A program made the position numbers and the translations under genes. A stretch of DNA of 33,402 bases, from contig JAEDFL010000020.1 of NCBI GenBank assembly GCA_016292785.1, positions 1 to 33,402 on the forward strand, read 5' to 3'. Positions 24,246 to 31,296 of the stretch are shown one piece after another; the stretch's first letter is position 1; each line of letters starts with the position of its first letter. The notes under the pieces were generated by a model that did not search any database, was not told where the DNA came from, and saw nothing but the letters and a program-made list of their open reading frames with translations. This DNA comes from Clostridiaceae bacterium (GTDB lineage: Bacteria > Bacillota > Clostridia > Oscillospirales > Acutalibacteraceae).

Positions 24246-25403
24246 ATGAAAAAGTCAGTTAAAAAGGTTCTTGCGGTTGTTCTTGCTCTGACCTTTGTTG
24301 CTTTCTGTTTCTCCGCTTGCGGCGGCACAGGAGACAAGAAAGACACAGGTAACGGCTATACCGCAAACAACACAGAGTACTTCATCGGTACAACAGGTCC
24401 TCTCACGGGCGACGCTGCATCATACGGTAACTCCGTAAAGAACGGTGCAATGCTCGCTATCGATGAGATCAATGCTGCCGGCGGACTTAACGGCGTAAAG
24501 TTTAAGTTCGATATGAAGGACGACAAGGCTACCGCTCAGGATGCAACCACAGGTTACAACTCACTTCTTGAGGCAGGTATGCAGATTTCTCTCGGTTCTG
24601 TTACAACAGACTCCTGCGACGCTTTTGCAGCAAGCGCAGTAGAAGACAACCTCTTCTACATCACTCCGTCTGCATCGGCAGCTAAGGTTATCGAGGGCAG
24701 AGATAACGGCTTCCGTGTCTGCTTCGGCGATCCCGACCAGGGTACTCTTGCCGCTGATTACCTTACAGAGAAATACAAGAATGTAGGTATCATCTACAAC
24801 ACCAGCGACACATATTCAACAGGTGTCTATGACGCTTTCAAGGCTGAGATGGACGCTAAGGGCACAGCATTTAAGTCTGCTACCTTTGATAACGAAACAA
24901 ACAAGGACTTCTCAACTCAGATTGAGCAGCTCAAGGATTGCGACGTTATCTTCCTCCCGATGTACTATCAGGAAGGCTCTCTTATCTGCAAGGCTGCAAC
25001 TGCTAAGGGCTGCAAGGCTGACCTTATCGGTTCTGACGGATTCGACGGCATCAAGGATCTTATCGACGCCAAGACTGTTACCAATAAGGTAATGTATATC
25101 ACTCCGTTCGATACAGACAGCAAGGATCCTACAGTAAGCAAGTTCGTTGCAAACTATCAGGCAAAGTACAACGCACTTCCCGATCAGTTCGCTGCTGACG
25201 GTTACGATGCAGTTTATGCTATCTTCAGAGCAATGGAGAAGGCAGGAGTAAACGATGTTACAATTTCTCCGAGCGATCTTTGCGAGAAGGTTAAGGCTGC
25301 TATCACTGCTGATGATTTCTCACTCACAGGTGCAACAGGTACAATGACCTGGGACGCTTCGGGTGCTTGCAGCAAGCCGCTTCAGTTCAAGGCTGTTAAC
25401 TGA
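24246..25403 (+). CDS. livK: Branched-chain amino acid ABC transporter, substrate-binding lipoprotein
   Basis: A 385-residue periplasmic-binding-protein-like lipoprotein of the Leu/Ile/Val type. The signal peptide (MKKSVKKVLAVVLALTFVAF) ends in a lipobox with Cys25 (FSACGG), so it is anchored to the outer face of the membrane. The type I fold starts with FIGTTGPLTGDAASYG and NGAMLAIDEINAAGG, the standard opening of LivJ/LivK-like proteins, and YGNSV, SVTTDS and FAADGYDAVYAIF fit ligand-pocket and lobe-2 positions. Start choice: ATG 24246 has a near-perfect AAAGGAGG ribosome binding site, and the open frame 18 codons further upstream has none. The operon continues livHMGF after a strong intergenic hairpin. 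The specific amino acid bound is inferred from family. Confidence 0.93.
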   Translation: MKKSVKKVLAVVLALTFVAFCFSACGGTGDKKDTGNGYTANNTEYFIGTTGPLTGDAASYGNSVKNGAMLAIDEINAAGGLNGVKFKFDMKDDKATAQDATTGYNSLLEAGMQISLGSVTTDSCDAFAASAVEDNLFYITPSASAAKVIEGRDNGFRVCFGDPDQGTLAADYLTEKYKNVGIIYNTSDTYSTGVYDAFKAEMDAKGTAFKSATFDNETNKDFSTQIEQLKDCDVIFLPMYYQEGSLICKAATAKGCKADLIGSDGFDGIKDLIDAKTVTNKVMYITPFDTDSKDPTVSKFVANYQAKYNALPDQFAADGYDAVYAIFRAMEKAGVNDVTISPSDLCEKVKAAITADDFSLTGATGTMTWDASGACSKPLQFKAVN

Positions 25404-25437
25404 TTACCGGATACGGAATTGAATTAGTTTTCTTTAC

Positions 25438-25469
25438 CCTTTACGGGTGCCGGAAGGCACCCGTAAAGG
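25438..25469 (+). repeat. Perfect 14-bp hairpin between livK and livH
   Basis: CCTTTACGGGTGCC, a GGAA (GNRA-type) tetraloop, then GGCACCCGTAAAGG. It lies 35 bases after the livK stop and is followed by GATATTTTAAAAT rather than a clean T run. It probably acts as a partial terminator or an RNA-stabilising 3' end that favours livK over the membrane genes. Confidence 0.85.
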
Positions 25470-25491
25470 TGATATTTTAAAATATATATTG

Positions 25492-25559
25492 AACCGCCGA
25501 TTAATCTGTATCTGAAAATAATAATAAAAATATTTGCAGATATTTTTTAATCAGCGGTT
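25492..25559 (+). repeat. Long-loop inverted repeat in the livH leader
   Basis: AACCGCCGATTAA (25492-25504) and TTAATCAGCGGTT (25547-25559) pair with one mismatch, and ATCTG/CAGAT inside can extend the stem. The loop is AT-rich, and TAATTTTT follows the right arm, so it could terminate or pause transcription just before livH. Confidence 0.7.
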
Positions 25560-25596
25560 TAATTTTTCAGAAATAAAACGAAAAGGAGTAGATAAA

Positions 25597-26463
25597 ATGT
25601 TGTCTACAATTTTGGACGGACTCAGCCTCGGAGCTATCTATGCTCTTATCGCTCTGGGTTACACGATGGTTTACGGTATCGCCAAGATGCTGAACTTCGC
25701 CCACGGTGATATCATTATGGTCGGCGCTTATGCTATCCTTGTAACTCTCAATGCCAACGGACATCCGTTTCTTGCAGTTATTGCGGCGGTTCTCGTGTGT
25801 ATGATTCTGGGTATCATTATCGAAAAGGTCGCATACAAGCCCCTGAGAGGAGCTTCGCCTCTTGCGGTTCTTATTACGGCTATCGGCGTCAGCTATCTTC
25901 TTCAGAGTGTTGCTCAGCTCATTTTCGGCTCAAAGTCGCAGGCTGTTACAATTACTACCGCTAAAATGGTCAAGATCGCATCGGCAGAGTTCAACCTCAA
26001 TACCATTCTTACGCTTGTTGTCGGAGCGATAATAATGATTGTTCTTACCCTTTTCATTAAATTTACAAGGACAGGACGTGCCATGCAGGCGGTTTCCGAG
26101 GACAGGGGAGCGGCTCAGCTCATGGGCGTCAATGTTAACAAGATCATTATGATCACTTTTGCAATAGGTTCGGCTCTTGCCGCCTGTGCAGGCGTTTTCT
26201 ACCTGATGCAGATTCCGTCGGTCAGCCCGACGCTCGGCTCAATGCCCGGCATCAAGGCTTTTGCCGCTGCGGTTATCGGCGGTATCGGCTCTATTCCCGG
26301 CGCAATGCTCGGAGGTGTTCTGCTCGGCGTTGTTGAAAAACTTGCTCTGAACGTACCGGTTCTTGCTCCTTATGCAAATGCCATTGTGTTTGCGCTTTTG
26401 ATAATCATACTTCTTGTCAGACCTATCGGTCTTCTCGGCAAGAAGAGAAGGGAGAAGGTATAA
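25597..26463 (+). CDS. livH: Branched-chain amino acid ABC transporter permease LivH
   Basis: A 288-residue membrane permease of the LivH family, with about eight hydrophobic segments. It opens with the family signature LDGLSLGAIYALIALGYTMV and NFAHGDIIMVGAY. The ATPase-contacting loop reads GRAMQAVSEDRGAAQLMGVN, close to the EAA-like loop of the family, and the C-terminal PGAMLGGVLLGVVE motif is present. Start choice: ATG 25597 has AAAAGGAG at 25581-25588 and fits the homologue start. The 21-codon upstream extension from 25534 is AT-rich leader inside the inverted repeat and is rejected. livM begins 3 bases after the stop. It works with LivM to form the channel. Confidence 0.94.
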   Translation: MLSTILDGLSLGAIYALIALGYTMVYGIAKMLNFAHGDIIMVGAYAILVTLNANGHPFLAVIAAVLVCMILGIIIEKVAYKPLRGASPLAVLITAIGVSYLLQSVAQLIFGSKSQAVTITTAKMVKIASAEFNLNTILTLVVGAIIMIVLTLFIKFTRTGRAMQAVSEDRGAAQLMGVNVNKIIMITFAIGSALAACAGVFYLMQIPSVSPTLGSMPGIKAFAAAVIGGIGSIPGAMLGGVLLGVVEKLALNVPVLAPYANAIVFALLIIILLVRPIGLLGKKRREKV

Positions 26464-26466
26464 GCT

Positions 26467-27606
26467 ATGAGTTATTTAAAGAATGTCAAAAAGGGCATGA
26501 GATTTAAGGATATGTTTAACTATCTGATAATCGTTGTCATGCTTGTCGTCCCTCTCCTTATCGGCGTGTTCGACAACCTTCCCCGTTCAAGCTCAGGTCT
26601 GCTTGCCCAGATGGCATACAGCATTCTGCTTGCGGTTTCGCTCAACCTTGTTGTCGGCTTCCTCGGAGAGCTTTCGCTCGGTCATGCAGGCTTTATGTGC
26701 GTCGGCGCATACATCGGCTGTTATCTCGCAAAGGAGCTTTACGATGTAATTGATTCCAAGCTTCTTGTTCTTATCATTTCGATGCTTGTCGGCGGACTTG
26801 TTGCGGCGGTGTTCGGATTTATCATCGGTCTTCCCGCACTGAGACTTAAAGGCGACTATCTTGCAATCGTTACGCTGGCTTTCGGTGAGATTGTCAGAAC
26901 GATATTTAAAAATCTTCCGACCTTCGGTGCGGCACTCGGACTTTCCACAAAGAAATACGGCAACGACCTCTATATTGTGGCTCTCGTTGTTGTTCTTATC
27001 TCGCTTTTCCTAATTCAGAATATCATCAGGAGCAAGCACGGCAGAGCTATCACGGCTATCCGTGATAACGAGATCGCCGCTAAGGCAATGGGTATCAATA
27101 TCACTTACTACAAGCTTTTTGTATTTGTCTTTGCCGCATTCTTTGCCGGCATCGCAGGTGTTATCTACGGCTCATATGTTACCCCCGTTGTTTACTCGTT
27201 CTTCTCGTTCAACTACTCGATTGAAATTCTCGTTATGGTCGTTCTCGGCGGTATGGGTAATATCACCGGCTCAATCATTTCGGCAGTATTTATTACTTAC
27301 CTCAACTTTACTCTCCAGACTCAGCTTTCCGGAGATCTTGCAGCTCTGAGATATCTTGTTTACGCTATCATCCTTATCGTTGTTGTTATCTTCAACAACG
27401 CTCCGGCTCTTAAATCTGTCAGAGAGAGATTTTCGATTTCCAATCTTTTCCGAAGCAAGAAAAAGAATAACCCGTCAAAGCAGTATTCCGATACAAACAG
27501 ATGGGACGTTGTAACAACAAAGATTCCGATGGACGAGGTTCTCACGACAGATGTTAAGCAGGAGGATCCCTACAAACCCGACAAAAAAGAGAAAGGGGGC
27601 AAATAA
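26467..27606 (+). CDS. livM: Branched-chain amino acid ABC transporter permease LivM
   Basis: A 379-residue permease pairing with LivH. Core motifs are LNLVVGFLGELSLGHAGFM and IGLPALRLKGDYLAIVTLAFGEIVR near the middle. The cytoplasmic coupling loop HGRAITAIRDNEIAAKAMG follows, then MVVLGGMGNITGSI. About nine to ten hydrophobic segments are visible. The last roughly 55 residues form a charged, hydrophilic tail (SKKKNNPSKQYSD...KKEKGGK) longer than in E. coli LivM, probably cytoplasmic and of unknown use. livG starts 2 bases after the stop, so translation is coupled, and its ribosome binding site lies within this tail's coding sequence. Confidence 0.94.
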   Translation: MSYLKNVKKGMRFKDMFNYLIIVVMLVVPLLIGVFDNLPRSSSGLLAQMAYSILLAVSLNLVVGFLGELSLGHAGFMCVGAYIGCYLAKELYDVIDSKLLVLIISMLVGGLVAAVFGFIIGLPALRLKGDYLAIVTLAFGEIVRTIFKNLPTFGAALGLSTKKYGNDLYIVALVVVLISLFLIQNIIRSKHGRAITAIRDNEIAAKAMGINITYYKLFVFVFAAFFAGIAGVIYGSYVTPVVYSFFSFNYSIEILVMVVLGGMGNITGSIISAVFITYLNFTLQTQLSGDLAALRYLVYAIILIVVVIFNNAPALKSVRERFSISNLFRSKKKNNPSKQYSDTNRWDVVTTKIPMDEVLTTDVKQEDPYKPDKKEKGGK

Positions 27607-27608
27607 GA

Positions 27609-28379
27609 ATGGCTGACTATGTACTTGAAACAAAAAATCTCGGCATTTCGTTCGGCGGACTTAAAGCGGCGCAGGACGTTAATCTGAAGATTAAAAAAGG
27701 TCAGATCTACGGACTTATCGGCCCCAACGGTGCAGGCAAAACCACCGTTTTCAATCTTCTCACGGGTGTTTACAAGCCTACAACCGGCACGTTCTTCCTT
27801 GACGGGGAGGAGCTTAACGGAAAAACTCAGGAGACAATCAATCACAAGGGAATTGCAAGAACTTTCCAGAATATCCGTCTTTTCAACAATATGAGCGTTA
27901 TCAGAAATGTTCTTGTCGGCCTGCACAATCAGCCCGAATTTAAATGCAACCCGTTTGTCAGCATGCTCAAGCTTCCTAAGCATTACAGCACGGAGGAGAG
28001 AATGAGAGATAAGGCAAAGGAGATACTCAGGATTTTTGATCTCTACGAGGAGAGAAATAACCTTGCCTGCAATCTTCCCTACGGTAAACAGAGAAAGCTT
28101 GAAATTGCCCGTGCGCTTGCAACCAATCCCAAGCTCCTGCTTCTTGACGAGCCTGCGGCAGGTATGAATCCGCACGAAACTCAGGAGCTTATGGACACGG
28201 TAAGATTTCTCCGTGATAATTTTGATATTACAATTCTTCTTATCGAGCACGACCTGAAATTCGTTTCCGGTCTTTGCGATGAGATAACTGTTCTCAACTT
28301 CGGTACGGTTCTTTGTCAGGGCAAGGTTGACGACGCCCTCAACGATCCCGAGGTTGTCAAGGCTTATATCGGAGGTTGA
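27609..28379 (+). CDS. livG: Branched-chain amino acid ABC transporter ATPase LivG
   Basis: A 256-residue cytoplasmic ABC ATPase. Walker A is GPNGAGKTTVFN near residue 38, and the Q-loop lies in GIARTFQNIRLF. The signature region reads LPYGKQRKLEIARALA, the LivG variant of LSGGQ. Walker B with catalytic Glu is LLLLDEPAAGMNP, and the switch His lies in LLIEHDLKFV. The longer helical insert and the PYGKQR signature separate LivG from LivF. The ribosome binding site AAAGGGGG overlaps the livM end. livF starts 4 bases after the stop. Confidence 0.96.
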   Translation: MADYVLETKNLGISFGGLKAAQDVNLKIKKGQIYGLIGPNGAGKTTVFNLLTGVYKPTTGTFFLDGEELNGKTQETINHKGIARTFQNIRLFNNMSVIRNVLVGLHNQPEFKCNPFVSMLKLPKHYSTEERMRDKAKEILRIFDLYEERNNLACNLPYGKQRKLEIARALATNPKLLLLDEPAAGMNPHETQELMDTVRFLRDNFDITILLIEHDLKFVSGLCDEITVLNFGTVLCQGKVDDALNDPEVVKAYIGG

Positions 28380-28383
28380 TGTT

Positions 28384-29094
28384 ATGGCAATGTTGGAGGT
28401 TAAAGACCTTGCGGTCTATTACGGAGTTATACAGGCTATCAAGGGCATCAGCTTTGAGGTTAATCAGGGCGAGATCGTTACGCTTATCGGTGCGAACGGC
28501 GCAGGAAAGACAACGACGATGCAGTCGATTATGGGACTTATCCCAATCAGAGAGGGTACTGTTACCTACGAGGGTAAGAATATCACAAAAATGCCCAGCC
28601 ATAAGATCGTTGAAATGGGTATGACTCAGTGCCCCGAGGGAAGAAGAATTTTCCAGGAGCTTTCGGTGTATGACAACCTGCTTATGGGTGCGTTTGCCCT
28701 TAAAGACAAGAAGGGCATCAAGGATGATATCGAAAAGATTTATACACGTTTTCCCCGTCTTGAGGAACGTAAGAATCAGATCGCAGGTACTCTTTCCGGC
28801 GGTGAACAGCAGATGCTTGCAATGGGACGTGCTCTTATGAGCCACCCGAAGCTTCTGATGATGGACGAGCCGTCGATGGGACTTTCGCCCCTGCTCGTTG
28901 ATCAGGTTTTCGAGATCATCAAGGACATCAACAATGACGGAACGACGATCCTCCTTGTTGAGCAGAATGCAGGTAAGAGCCTTGCAATATCCGACAGAGC
29001 CTATGTTCTTGAAACCGGAAAGATCGTTCTTACCGGTACGGGCAAGGAGCTTATGGAGAGCGAGGACGTCAAGAAGGCATATCTCGGCGGCTGA
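28384..29094 (+). CDS. livF: Branched-chain amino acid ABC transporter ATPase LivF
   Basis: A 236-residue ABC ATPase, the second nucleotide-binding subunit. It begins MLEVKDLAVYYGVIQAIKGI. Walker A is GANGAGKTTTMQ, and the family motif QCPEGRRIFQELSVYDNL follows. The signature is LSGGEQQMLAMGRAL, Walker B LLMMDEPSMGLSP, and the switch His is replaced by Gln in LLVEQNAG as usual for LivF. Start choice: ATG 28384 lies 8 bases after GGAGG at 28371-28375; the 19-codon upstream extension lies within livG and is rejected. This is the last gene of the operon, followed by a strong terminator. Confidence 0.96.
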   Translation: MAMLEVKDLAVYYGVIQAIKGISFEVNQGEIVTLIGANGAGKTTTMQSIMGLIPIREGTVTYEGKNITKMPSHKIVEMGMTQCPEGRRIFQELSVYDNLLMGAFALKDKKGIKDDIEKIYTRFPRLEERKNQIAGTLSGGEQQMLAMGRALMSHPKLLMMDEPSMGLSPLLVDQVFEIIKDINNDGTTILLVEQNAGKSLAISDRAYVLETGKIVLTGTGKELMESEDVKKAYLGG

Positions 29095-29142
29095 TAAAAA
29101 TCGACGGAACCGCCGTACTAAGCGAAAAACAATAACAAAGCC

Positions 29143-29182
29143 AAAAGGTTTGTATTGGTATTTGAACCGATACAAGCCTTTT
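29143..29182 (+). terminator. Terminator of the liv operon
   Basis: A 17-bp stem with two G-U pairs, AAAAGGTTTGTATTGGT (29143-29159) with ACCGATACAAGCCTTTT (29166-29182), 48 bases after the livF stop. The flanking A and T runs make it usable on either strand. Confidence 0.92.
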
Positions 29183-29304
29183 ATGTTTCTTGTTTAGAAT
29201 AAAACGCAAGGGTTATTTTCTTCTTCATCTTACTGCGGCAGTTTGATTTTAAATTTGTAAATGTAAATCTTTTATCGGAAAAACGTTACTAATAATTTTT
29301 TTAA

Positions 29305-29333
29305 TTGACATTTTCGTCCAAATAATATAAAAT
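29305..29333 (+). promoter_or_regulatory. Promoter of the cohesin-like/LRR/dockerin gene
   Basis: A perfect TTGACA (29305-29310), a 17-base spacer and TAAAAT (29328-29333). The ribosome binding site AAAGGGTG lies just before ATG 29380. Confidence 0.72.
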
Positions 29334-29379
29334 ATAATAAAACAAAATTTGATGTGTATAAATATAAAGGGTGAAGAAA

Positions 29380-31152
29380 ATGAAAAGTACGGTCAAAAGA
29401 TTGATTTCCGTGATTGCTTCGATCGCATTGATTTTAGGAGTAATCGGGATTTCGGGCTATGCTTCGAATTCGGATATTGCAGTTTCGCTCAGCTCGACAA
29501 CCTGCGTCCAGGGCGATGAGATTACCGCAAAGATCTATTTTCCAAAGCTGTTTAATTTAGCTGCATCCCTTGATATGTCCCTGATCTACGATTCTCAAAA
29601 GCTTGAGGTCGTTAAGGTAACACAGGGTAAGGGCTTGAGGAAAGCAAGGGATAAGCAGACCAACGGCGAGGTCTTCTCGGAAAGCCATAATGTCGCAGGC
29701 AGTATTAACTGGTGTATTGCCGGCGCAAACAACTATGAGTTTACCGATGATTTTGCCGAGGTAGTTTTCAGGGTAAAAACACTTGCTGAACACGGCGATT
29801 GCAGTCTCAAGCTTCGGATAAACGAGGCGGCAAACTCAGGTCAAGTTGTAATTTCCGACCGAATTTCCGTATCGGGAGCAACCTTTGATATTCTCAGAAA
29901 TACGGTAAATGACCTTACGTTTAAGCTTAATGACGCAGAAAACGGTTATATCATCACAGATTATCTCTGCATGACCTATAATACAGTTGTAATTCCGAGC
30001 GAGTATAAGGGATTACCTGTTGTGGGAATAGATTATGCCGCATTTATGAATCATTCCGAGATAAAGAGTCTCACTCTGCCCTCAAGCCTTGAATATATCG
30101 GCAAAAGCAGCTTTTGCGGATGCTCGGGAATTGAAGAGCTTGTTATTCCGCTGGGTGTAACTGAGATTGATGAGTCAGCTTTTGAACGATGCGACGGACT
30201 GAAAAAGGTTACTTTCCCGGTGGGCTTGCAAAGTATCGGAATGTCTGCCTTCAAGAGCTGTTACCGTCTTTTGGAAATTGAGCTTCCGTTTACCCTCACA
30301 AAGCTTGGCGATATTGCTTTCAGCGACTGCTCTTCTCTGAACAGGGTTAAGATCTCCAAAAATACCTCAATCGGAAAGAAAGCGTTTGCCTCCTGCGATG
30401 ATAAGCTTGCATTCGTAACGGTAGAGAATAATGTTAAGCTTTCGGATTATATCACCGATTCGGGAATAAATCCCGAAATAAAATATGTCAAGGATATTTC
30501 CCTCGGAATGCTGAAAGATATTGAAGAACAGCAGTATACAGGATCTGCTGTGATTCCTACTGTGGAGATAGATCTTGAAAGCGGTGAAAAAGTTGATTTC
30601 GAAACTGATTACAATGTTTTTTGCCTTAATAACACAGGTATCGGAACAGCAAAAGTATATATCGCCGGAATTAACGGTTACGGCGAAGGGTATGTTGCGA
30701 GCTTTGTTATAGGCTGTAAGCATCCTGAGGTTTCAAAAAGTGTTTTCAAGGCCGCAACTTGCACCGAAAAGGGAAAATATATTGTCACCTGCGAGCTTTG
30801 CGGAGAAAATTTTTATGAGGAAATCCCGGCAAAAGGACACTCTGCGTCGGGTAACTGGATCATCGACCGCCGTCCGACTATCACTCAGGAGGGTTTAAAG
30901 CATCAGATCTGCCGCACCTGCGGTATAAATACCAATATCACCCTCATGCCCAAGGCTTATCCCGATATTGACAGTGACGGAAGGATCAACTCGGCCGACG
31001 CTCTTATTGTTCTCCAGCACTCCGTCGGTCTTGCATCCTCGATAAAGACCGAAGAAAAGAAAATCAATGCAGACACCAACGGCGACGGCAACATCAATTC
31101 CGTTGACGCATTGACAATATTGAAGATTGCCGTAGATATGATAACAATCTGA
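29380..31152 (+). CDS. Secreted protein with cohesin-like, BspA-type LRR and dockerin domains
   Basis: A 590-residue exported protein. The signal peptide covers residues 1 to about 28 (ending SGYA). Residues 32-170 read like a cohesin fold: SLSSTTCVQGDEITAKI, LIYDSQKLEVVKVTQG, VVFRVKTLAEHGD. Residues about 185-345 hold about five BspA-type (LRR_5) leucine-rich repeats such as SLTLPSSLEYIGKSSFCGCS. An Ig-like segment lies at about 370-445. It is followed by Cys pairs (CELC at 471-474, CRTC at 511-514) in a zinc-ribbon-like linker. A dockerin ends the protein (529-590), with calcium loops DIDSDGRINSAD and DTNGDGNINSVD. There is no membrane anchor. Start choice: GTG 29371 is also in frame, but it overlaps the ribosome binding site, so ATG 29380 is preferred. 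Cell-surface assembly or adhesion is inferred. Confidence 0.8.
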   Translation: MKSTVKRLISVIASIALILGVIGISGYASNSDIAVSLSSTTCVQGDEITAKIYFPKLFNLAASLDMSLIYDSQKLEVVKVTQGKGLRKARDKQTNGEVFSESHNVAGSINWCIAGANNYEFTDDFAEVVFRVKTLAEHGDCSLKLRINEAANSGQVVISDRISVSGATFDILRNTVNDLTFKLNDAENGYIITDYLCMTYNTVVIPSEYKGLPVVGIDYAAFMNHSEIKSLTLPSSLEYIGKSSFCGCSGIEELVIPLGVTEIDESAFERCDGLKKVTFPVGLQSIGMSAFKSCYRLLEIELPFTLTKLGDIAFSDCSSLNRVKISKNTSIGKKAFASCDDKLAFVTVENNVKLSDYITDSGINPEIKYVKDISLGMLKDIEEQQYTGSAVIPTVEIDLESGEKVDFETDYNVFCLNNTGIGTAKVYIAGINGYGEGYVASFVIGCKHPEVSKSVFKAATCTEKGKYIVTCELCGENFYEEIPAKGHSASGNWIIDRRPTITQEGLKHQICRTCGINTNITLMPKAYPDIDSDGRINSADALIVLQHSVGLASSIKTEEKKINADTNGDGNINSVDALTILKIAVDMITI

Positions 31153-31166
31153 CAAACACAGCGATT

Positions 31167-31202
31167 AAAATGACGTTTCTTTTACAAGGAACGTCATTTT
31201 TT
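31167..31202 (+). terminator. Terminator after the cohesin-like/dockerin gene
   Basis: AAAATGACGTTTC pairs with GGAACGTCATTTT (one G-U pair) and is followed by further Ts, 14 bases after the stop codon. Confidence 0.92.
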
Positions 31203-31224
31203 ATCGAAAAAAATCGTCAAATCA

Positions 31225-31253
31225 TTGACAAACAAGAGATTATATAATACAAT
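31225..31253 (+). promoter_or_regulatory. Sigma-A promoter of the aconitase gene
   Basis: A perfect TTGACA (31225-31230), a 17-base spacer and TACAAT (31248-31253). A TATAAT at 31243-31248 is too close to the -35 to pair with it. GGAGG at 31281-31285 precedes ATG 31297. Confidence 0.78.
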
Positions 31254-31296
31254 AAAGATTGTTAAAAAATTAAACAAGTCGGAGGTTTTTATTACT

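Noticed and set aside
28357..29175. 272-residue minus-strand open frame opposite livF
   Set aside because: Antisense shadow of LivF, whose ABC motifs are complete; no domain visible in the shadow.
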